Under the pieces are notes generated by a model. It was not told where the DNA came from, searched no databases, and saw nothing but the letters and a program-made list of their open reading frames with translations. Source: REEB470 sp032117095 (GTDB lineage: Bacteria; Bacillota; Bacilli; Paenibacillales; YIM-B00363). Taken from it: a stretch of 11,525 nt of DNA. This document shows positions 7,070 to 11,525 of this stretch, in pieces. The translations under genes were made by a program, and so were the position numbers. Where the stretch lies: the NCBI GenBank assembly GCA_032117095.1, contig JAULZZ010000031.1, positions 1 through 11,525 on the forward strand, written 5' to 3'. Within the stretch, counting starts at the first letter, position 1. Each line of letters opens with the position of its first letter.

Positions 7070-7132
7070 TGTGGGGCAACGTCGCGCATGAAAAACAAAC
7101 CGTTTTCACATCGATTCACCATCGGAAAGAAC

Positions 7133-7138
7133 GGGGGG
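7133..7138 (+). promoter_or_regulatory. G-only ribosome binding site of spoIIIE
   Basis: Six G lie 4 nt before ATG 7143. This is the only Shine-Dalgarno-like sequence near the start; spacing is short and the run is not a classical AGGAGG. The 73-nt gap before the gene shows no clear promoter or terminator. Confidence 0.45.
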
Positions 7139-7142
7139 TTTT

Positions 7143-9458
7143 ATGGCACGAACGCGTAAAAAGAAAAAAAGTGCTTTTTCCTCGCTCGTACGGGCAGAAG
7201 CCATCGGCATCCTGATCGTCTGTATCGCTGGCATTGCGTGGTTTCGGGGCGGATGGATGGGCGAATGGTTGGCTTTTTTTAGTCGTGTGGCCGTTGGGAA
7301 TGGCGAGCGTATCGTCCCCATTGTCGTTTTGCTGGTTGCACTGGATCGATGGATTGTGCGGACAAACCTCTTTGCGCAGTGGACTGTACGTCATACGGGA
7401 GCGGTGTTGTTGGCGGGCGGTGCATTGATGCATGCCCACTATGCCATGGTGCACGCGCGTAGTAGCACAATGACGTTTCAAGACGTCATGGCATGGACGT
7501 GGTCGCAACAAGTGGCGCACATCGCATCATCGGGATGGAATTTTGCCGTCGATGCGGGGGGCGGATGGATCGGGGCACTGTTGTTGGGGGTGCTGATCTT
7601 ATGCACGGGCATGTACGGGGCGCTGACGATCATATGGGCATGTTATGGCATTGGGTTGCTGTTGCTCACGGGGGTGTCTTATGGCAATGTCCTGCGCAAA
7701 AGTGGGGTGTTGTTGTGGGGGCGCTTGCGTGATTTTGCCAATAAGGGGTTGTATGCCTACGGCGAAGCACGCAGGCGTCGTCTTGTCGTCGTCACGGGAG
7801 AAACTTCCTCTTCCCATGATGGCGAGGCAATCGCACCTGTTTCGATGGGGGATGCCGAAGAGGAGCGACCATATGTTTCAAATCCGAGTGTACAAGCTCC
7901 CGTGCGCGTGCCACAGTTGACGCTGTCCGCAGGGGCAACGTACGTGCCTGTGGCCGAACACGGGGTGGACGACCACGTGTTCGAGATCGCTTCGGAAGAG
8001 GGGAACCACGCGCATGCGCCGTATCAGTTGCCTTCTCCACAGTTGCTCGCACGGGTGTCGCAAGGCACACCGCACGTGACACACGCCTCTGTGGTGCGTG
8101 AGCAAGCACAAAAACTAGAAGTCACACTGCAAAGTTTTGGCGTGAAAGTGCGGGTGTTGCATGTCGTGCAAGGCCCTGCGGTCACACGGTATGAGTTACA
8201 ACCAGACACCGGGGTAAAAGTCAGTCGCATCGTCAGTTTAACCGACGACATCGCACTTGCACTCGCAGCCAAAGACATTCGGATGGAAGCGCCTATTCCA
8301 GGAAAGTCGGCGATCGGCATCGAAGTGCCCAACGCAGAAGTTGCCATCGTATCGTTGCGTGAAGTCGTCGAAAGCCCTGTTTTCCAGCAATCCGAAAATA
8401 AACTGACGATTGTGTTGGGACGAGACATCACAGGGCAGCCGATGATTGGCAATTTAGCAAAAATGCCCCATGTGCTCGTGGCAGGGGCGACAGGATCTGG
8501 GAAATCCGTATGCATTAATGGCATTATTACGAGCATCTTATTTAAGGCAACCCCCGATGAAGTCAAATTTTTAATGATCGATCCCAAAATGGTCGAGTTA
8601 AACGTGTACAACGGCATTCCGCATTTGCTCGCCCCTGTGGTCACGGACCCCAAACGCGCAGCATTGGCATTAAAAAAAGTCGTCGTCGAGATGGAAAAAC
8701 GATATGCGTTGTTTTCGCAGTCCAATACACGGAACATCGAAGGATACAATATGCAGTTGCGTGACAAAGGAGAACCGTTGTTGCCGTTGATCGTGGTCAT
8801 CGTGGACGAATTGGCGGACTTGATGATGGTCGCTGCCGGCGATGTAGAAGAAGCGATTTGTCGTCTCGCTCAGATGGCACGTGCGGCCGGCATACACCTC
8901 ATTTTGGCGACACAGCGGCCTTCTGTCGATGTCATCACTGGGGTGATCAAGGCGAACATCCCGTCACGCATCGCCTTTGGGGTGTCGTCACAAGTCGATT
9001 CACGGACGATTCTTGACATGGTCGGTGCCGAAAAGTTGCTCGGGCGCGGGGACATGCTGTATTTGCCTGTCGGCGCTTCCAAAGCACAGCGCATTCAAGG
9101 GGCGTTTTTGTCCGATCAAGAAGTCGAGACGGTCGTCCACCATTGTCGCAACCAAGGGCAAGTACACTATGCAAGCGATATGTTGCCTGACGACCTCGTC
9201 GTCTCAGAACAGCCGTCGTCCCCCCTCGATGAATCGTACAACCAAGCGGTACGCATCATTTTAGAATCGAAACAAGCGTCTGCGTCCATGTTACAACGTC
9301 GTATGCGTATCGGGTACGCACGGGCGGGTCGTTTGATCGATCAGATGGAAGCACAAGGCATTGTCGGTCCGTACGAAGGCAGTAAACCACGCAGTGTGTT
9401 GTGGACGATCGAACAATTCGATGCCCAAGAGGCGCAACAAACGAGACAGCCCGAATAA
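7143..9458 (+). CDS. spoIIIE: DNA translocase SpoIIIE/FtsK family
   Basis: A 771-residue membrane-anchored ATP-dependent DNA pump, close to the 787 residues of B. subtilis SpoIIIE. It moves the chromosome across the septum into the forespore and can clear DNA trapped at division. The N terminus is basic (MARTRKKKK), then about four hydrophobic segments (roughly 20-34, 57-70, 85-103 and 142-177). A poorly conserved linker (about 215-300) precedes the motor. The motor carries Walker A GATGSGKS (448-455), Walker B IVVIVDEL (550-557) and KLLGRGDML (631-639). The C-terminal gamma winged-helix domain that reads orientation sequences spans about 695-757 (LDESYNQAV...). Location between RNase J and ymfI matches B. 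subtilis, though tepA is not between. The ATG is the only in-frame start near the G-run. Confidence 0.96.
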   Translation: MARTRKKKKSAFSSLVRAEAIGILIVCIAGIAWFRGGWMGEWLAFFSRVAVGNGERIVPIVVLLVALDRWIVRTNLFAQWTVRHTGAVLLAGGALMHAHYAMVHARSSTMTFQDVMAWTWSQQVAHIASSGWNFAVDAGGGWIGALLLGVLILCTGMYGALTIIWACYGIGLLLLTGVSYGNVLRKSGVLLWGRLRDFANKGLYAYGEARRRRLVVVTGETSSSHDGEAIAPVSMGDAEEERPYVSNPSVQAPVRVPQLTLSAGATYVPVAEHGVDDHVFEIASEEGNHAHAPYQLPSPQLLARVSQGTPHVTHASVVREQAQKLEVTLQSFGVKVRVLHVVQGPAVTRYELQPDTGVKVSRIVSLTDDIALALAAKDIRMEAPIPGKSAIGIEVPNAEVAIVSLREVVESPVFQQSENKLTIVLGRDITGQPMIGNLAKMPHVLVAGATGSGKSVCINGIITSILFKATPDEVKFLMIDPKMVELNVYNGIPHLLAPVVTDPKRAALALKKVVVEMEKRYALFSQSNTRNIEGYNMQLRDKGEPLLPLIVVIVDELADLMMVAAGDVEEAICRLAQMARAAGIHLILATQRPSVDVITGVIKANIPSRIAFGVSSQVDSRTILDMVGAEKLLGRGDMLYLPVGASKAQRIQGAFLSDQEVETVVHHCRNQGQVHYASDMLPDDLVVSEQPSSPLDESYNQAVRIILESKQASASMLQRRMRIGYARAGRLIDQMEAQGIVGPYEGSKPRSVLWTIEQFDAQEAQQTRQPE

Positions 9459-9483
9459 TGTGCTGTCCCTTTGGCTCATACTA
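9453..9483 (+). promoter_or_regulatory. Candidate sigma-G promoter upstream of sleB
   Basis: The -10 element CATACTA (9477-9483) fits the sigma-G pattern CATNHTA. GAATA (9453-9457) fits the -35 pattern GHATR but with 19 bp between them, one more than the usual 17-18. It overlaps the spoIIIE stop codon and would give a leader of about 36 nt. B. subtilis sleB is a forespore sigma-G gene, so the context is right. The motif is short and the spacing imperfect, hence moderate confidence. Confidence 0.45.
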
Positions 9484-9525
9484 GTCCATGCAGGACAACT
9501 TATGAGGAAAGGCTGACATGCGTGT

Positions 9526-10275
9526 ATGCGAATACGTACAATTGTGCTTCGTTTGGTATTGGTTGCCTCGGTGTCGCTCGCCATTACACCCTATGTCCCT
9601 GGCATGCCGTACGTTGGGCATGCGTTTTCCAAAGCTGTGGTCCGGTATGGTTCTTCGGGAACGGACGTGCGTGAGTTGCAAGGACGGCTTTCATTTTTAG
9701 GATATTACAAAGGGAAAGTTGACGGGGTATTCGGGTACGGGACGCTCGCTTCTGTAAAGCGTTTTCAGTCTAAATTTGGCATGAAGGTCGATGGGGTTGT
9801 AGGGGGGAAGACAAAACTAAAATTGTACAATGCCACAAAAACATGGAAACCGACCGCAAATACGGTCAAACCATTGGCAAAAAAGTCCACCCCTGTAAAA
9901 ACATACAATCACCACGGATTTTCCGCACAAGATATGAAAATGATGGCAAATGCCGTCTACGGGGAAGCGCGTGGGGAACCGTATGTCGGACAAGTCGCCG
10001 TTGCGGCGGTCATTTTGAATCGAGTAAAAAATCCGCGCTTTCCGAATACGCCCACAGGTGTTATTTTCCAACCCGGTGCATTTACTGCCGTGTCTGACGG
10101 GCAAATTTGGTTGACGCCCAACAAAGCAGCGATGCGCGCCGTCCAAGATGCAATAAATGGATGGGATCCAAGCCACGGATGCATTTATTATTTCAATCCC
10201 GTGACGGCCACGTCCAAGTGGATTTGGTCACGTCCACAGTATATCCGTATCGGCAAGCACATATTTTGTCGGTAA
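9526..10275 (+). CDS. sleB: Spore cortex-lytic enzyme SleB-like cell wall hydrolase
   Basis: A 249-residue secreted peptidoglycan hydrolase with SleB architecture. A signal peptide has basic MRIRTIVLR and hydrophobic LVLVASVSLAI, with cleavage plausible after A33 or A37. A PG_binding_1 domain (about 38-102) follows, with VRELQGRLSFLGYYKGKVDG and FGYGTLASVKRFQ. After a basic Lys/Thr/Pro linker (about 103-130) comes the Hydrolase_2 domain (about 136-249): NAVYGEARGEP with E147 the likely catalytic glutamate, then QVAVAAVILNRVKNP and WDPSHGCIYYFNP. SleB-type enzymes act as lytic transglycosylases on muramic-lactam cortex during germination. The start is constrained: an in-frame stop at 9514 leaves ATG 9526 as the first start, 13 nt after a GAGGAAAGG site. 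No ypeB partner follows, unlike the usual sleB-ypeB pair. A vegetative hydrolase of the same architecture is an alternative. Confidence 0.9.
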   Translation: MRIRTIVLRLVLVASVSLAITPYVPGMPYVGHAFSKAVVRYGSSGTDVRELQGRLSFLGYYKGKVDGVFGYGTLASVKRFQSKFGMKVDGVVGGKTKLKLYNATKTWKPTANTVKPLAKKSTPVKTYNHHGFSAQDMKMMANAVYGEARGEPYVGQVAVAAVILNRVKNPRFPNTPTGVIFQPGAFTAVSDGQIWLTPNKAAMRAVQDAINGWDPSHGCIYYFNPVTATSKWIWSRPQYIRIGKHIFCR

Positions 10276-10285
10276 ACACGACTTG

Positions 10286-10383
10286 TACGAAACACGGATG
10301 AAAAACATCTATGCAGAGTTCTATATTTCACAAAAAAGGGATTTTTAACCAATAAGGTCGCTTCATTCAAATCGTGTTTCGTA
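10286..10383. repeat. 98-bp unit bounded by perfect 11-bp inverted repeats
   Basis: TACGAAACACG (10286-10296) and CGTGTTTCGTA (10373-10383) are perfect reverse complements. Pairing continues inward as GATGAA (10297-10302) with TTCATT (10362-10367), one G-U, after a 5-nt bulge on the right side, giving a 17-bp stem in RNA. TTG flanks the unit on both sides (10283-10285 and 10384-10386), like a 3-bp target duplication. A further direct copy of AAACACG lies at 10274-10280. No T-run follows, so it is not a standard terminator. It could be a small non-autonomous element, a structured leader, or a protein-binding site; the sequence alone does not decide. Confidence 0.75.
10298..10327 (+). promoter_or_regulatory. 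Weak sigma-A promoter candidate for ymfI
   Basis: TATATT (10322-10327) matches 5 of 6 positions of the -10 consensus, with ATGAAA (10298-10303, 4 of 6) at 18 bp. It lies inside the inverted-repeat unit and would start transcription about 90 nt before ymfI. In an A/T-rich gap such matches arise easily. Confidence 0.3.
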
Positions 10384-10396
10384 TTGGCATTATTGA

Positions 10397-10418
10397 AGGG
10401 AAAAGAGGGACTCTCCCT
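10397..10418 (+). promoter_or_regulatory. ymfI ribosome binding site within alternative hairpins
   Basis: The Shine-Dalgarno AGAGGGA (10404-10410) lies 10 nt before ATG 10421. AGGGA at 10406-10410 can pair with TCCCT (10414-10418) around a 3-nt loop, hiding the site. An identical AGGGA at 10397-10401 can pair with the same TCCCT, leaving the site in a 12-nt loop. The two structures exclude each other. The repeats and complementarity are direct; any regulatory switching is inference. Confidence 0.45.
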
Positions 10419-10420
10419 GC

Positions 10421-11176
10421 ATGGAACGTCTACGGCAGTTTTCGGAACAATGCGTGTTGATTACAGGGGGCAGTCGCGGCATTGGTCGTGCGATTGCCCT
10501 TGCGTTTGCACCGTATCGTCTGCGCATCGTCATACACTACGGACAACAATACGAAAGTGCCTGCCACACTGCGGAGGCGTGCACTGCGTTAGGAGCAGAC
10601 GTGCGTCTCATACAAGCGGATTTGCGCAGTCCACAGGCGATTGAACGGATGCGTGATGCCGTGCAGGCGTGGGGCTGGATGCCGGATATTTTGGTAAACA
10701 ATGCGGCGGTGAGTCACTACGCGCCATTCCAAGAGACGACATTGGCGGTATGGGAAGATGTGCTCCATGTGAATTTGCGTGCGCCGTATTTATGCATCCA
10801 AGCGTTTGCCCCGCAGATGATTTCCCACAAATATGGCCGGATTATTAATATGGGCTCGGTATGGGGATGCGTGGGTGCCTCCTGTGAAGCCGTATATGCA
10901 ACCGCCAAAGGGGGGCTACACGCCCTGACAAAGTCACTCGCCAAAGAATTTGCCCCTTCGGGCATCACGGTGAACGCAGTGGCTCCTGGGGCAATCGATG
11001 GGGGCATGATGGACACGTTTTCCCCTGAGGAAAAGGAACAATTGTGTGCCCAAATTCCGATGGGAAGACTCGGTACAATGCAAGAAGTGTCTGGCGTCGT
11101 GGTACACTTGGCCCAACCCGAAAGTCAGTATGTGACGGGGCAAATCGTCTGCCCGAGTGGCGGATGGCACGTGTGA
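10421..11176 (+). CDS. ymfI: SDR-family oxidoreductase, YmfI-like (EF-P 5-aminopentanone reductase)
   Basis: A 251-residue classical short-chain dehydrogenase/reductase. The cofactor loop is TGGSRGIG (15-22), NNAA is at 93-96, and the catalytic set N118, S146, Y159 and K163 (YATAK) is complete, followed by VNAVAPGAI. The family fold alone resembles FabG, a 3-oxoacyl-ACP reductase. The position directly before the DUF3243 gene ymfJ identifies it as the YmfI orthologue. In B. subtilis, YmfI reduces the 5-aminopentanone group on elongation factor P to 5-aminopentanol, a modification that helps EF-P rescue ribosomes at proline runs. The specific activity is therefore assigned by synteny; the reductase fold is certain. 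The ymfF/ymfH M16 peptidase genes that precede ymfI in B. subtilis are absent. Confidence 0.88.
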   Translation: MERLRQFSEQCVLITGGSRGIGRAIALAFAPYRLRIVIHYGQQYESACHTAEACTALGADVRLIQADLRSPQAIERMRDAVQAWGWMPDILVNNAAVSHYAPFQETTLAVWEDVLHVNLRAPYLCIQAFAPQMISHKYGRIINMGSVWGCVGASCEAVYATAKGGLHALTKSLAKEFAPSGITVNAVAPGAIDGGMMDTFSPEEKEQLCAQIPMGRLGTMQEVSGVVVHLAQPESQYVTGQIVCPSGGWHV

Positions 11177-11265
11177 CTGTGCGACCGTGCTTTTCCTGCG
11201 AAACGGGATGTATACGACGGCGTGAGAGCGGACACACTATGCATGGGGATGATGAAACCCCTGTG

Positions 11266-11273
11266 AAGGAGGT
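11266..11273 (+). promoter_or_regulatory. Strong ribosome binding site of ymfJ
   Basis: AAGGAGGT, the best Shine-Dalgarno match in the window, lies 8 nt before ATG 11282. The 105-nt gap from ymfI to here otherwise shows only a weak GGGG/CCCC hairpin (11245-11261) and no clear promoter or terminator. Confidence 0.8.
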
Positions 11274-11281
11274 GCACTGCG

Positions 11282-11525
11282 ATGCCATCTGTGCTGAGTA
11301 CGTATGAGAAGTGGAAAGCTTTTTTGGGGGAACACGTGCATCACGCCCGTCAATCGGGGATGAGCGATGAAACAATCCAAAAGTTAGCGTTTGAGATCGG
11401 CGAGTTTCTGATGAAAAAAGTCGATCCCCAAAACAACGAAGAGCGGGTACTCAAAGAATTATGGGTCGTATGCGATGACACGGAAAAACGGGTGTTAGCA
11501 AAGTTAATGATCAAACTCGTAGATT
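11282..11525 (+). CDS. ymfJ: DUF3243 family protein, YmfJ-like (3' end outside window)
   Basis: The open frame from ATG 11282 runs to the window edge without a stop, giving 81 complete codons. The protein is small, charged and mostly helical: an N-terminal YEKWKAFLGEHVHHA, then GMSDETIQKLAFEIGEFL, VDPQNNEERVLKELW and a C-terminal EKRVLAKLMIKLVD. This pattern matches B. subtilis YmfJ (about 85 residues), so only a few codons are probably missing. It has no known catalytic motif, signal peptide or membrane segment, and its function is not established. The order ymfI-ymfJ agrees with B. subtilis, where the cluster continues toward ymfM/rodZ, pgsA, cinA and recA. Confidence 0.88.
   Translation, partial: MPSVLSTYEKWKAFLGEHVHHARQSGMSDETIQKLAFEIGEFLMKKVDPQNNEERVLKELWVVCDDTEKRVLAKLMIKLVD

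Noticed and set aside
7088..7159. A 23-codon frame between rnjB and spoIIIE
   Set aside because: The Shine-Dalgarno sequence is weak, it overlaps the spoIIIE start, and it has no features beyond chance.
8024..8800. A 258-codon open frame on the - strand opposite spoIIIE
   Set aside because: It lies entirely antisense to the conserved SpoIIIE motor, has low-complexity Ser/Thr/Ala-rich composition and no recognisable domain. It is a shadow of codon usage.
9464..9497. TGTCC...GGACA and GTCC-ATGCA-GGAC hairpins after spoIIIE as a terminator
   Set aside because: The stems are only 4-5 bp and no T-run follows.
10330..10350. An A-run/T-run hairpin before ymfI as a terminator for sleB
   Set aside because: The stem is five A-T pairs only, with no GC-rich part, so it is unlikely to terminate transcription.
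11300..11315. A near match to the SpoIIIE recognition sequence GAGAAGGG in ymfJ
   Set aside because: It differs by one base (GAGAAGTG), and a single near match says nothing about strand-biased orientation sequences.

Overview
The window looks like the chromosome of an endospore-forming Bacilli species. It carries both subunits of the spore dipicolinate synthase, a SpoIIIE-type DNA translocase, a SleB-type spore cortex hydrolase and an RNase J. Gene order largely follows the Bacillus subtilis segment mlpA(ymxG)-dpaA-dpaB-asd-(dapG)-dapA-ymfA/rnjB-(tepA)-spoIIIE-...-ymfI-ymfJ. Moderate GC content, G-rich ribosome binding sites and the altered gene set suggest a Bacillus relative outside the genus, possibly Alicyclobacillaceae-like. 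I cannot name a species. All supported genes are on the + strand and together fill almost the whole window.

Layout. 28-1272 is an M16 zinc peptidase (mlpA), overlapping by ATGA with dut (1269-1721). A 195-nt gap follows that holds a very good sigma-K promoter match. Then come dpaA (1917-2819), dpaB (2816-3412), asd (3430-4500), dapA (4497-5402) and a complete-active-site RNase J (5399-7069), packed with 4-nt ATGA overlaps or a 17-nt gap. After a 73-nt gap comes spoIIIE (7143-9458), then a 67-nt gap with a plausible sigma-G promoter, then sleB (9526-10275). A 145-nt gap with a strong inverted repeat precedes ymfI, an SDR reductase of the EF-P modification type (10421-11176). The window ends inside ymfJ, a DUF3243 gene (11282 onward).

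How the genes work together. Asd and DapA make the precursor that DpaAB oxidises to dipicolinic acid in the mother cell. Because dapG, which usually sits between asd and dapA, is absent, one sigma-K transcript could carry exactly the last steps of DPA synthesis. SpoIIIE pumps the chromosome into the forespore, and SleB later degrades spore cortex during germination, so three sporulation-stage activities are clustered. Compared with B. subtilis, ymxH, dapG, tepA and the ymfF/ymfH peptidase pair are missing, and sleB sits in the place of the last pair.

This is mostly core genome. I see no obvious new multi-gene system, prophage, CRISPR array, tRNA or insertion sequence. The most interesting signals are small: an 8-G tract that could fuse DpaA to DpaB, a 98-bp inverted-repeat unit before ymfI, a possible two-state hairpin over the ymfI ribosome binding site, and sporulation promoters placed where the biology predicts them.
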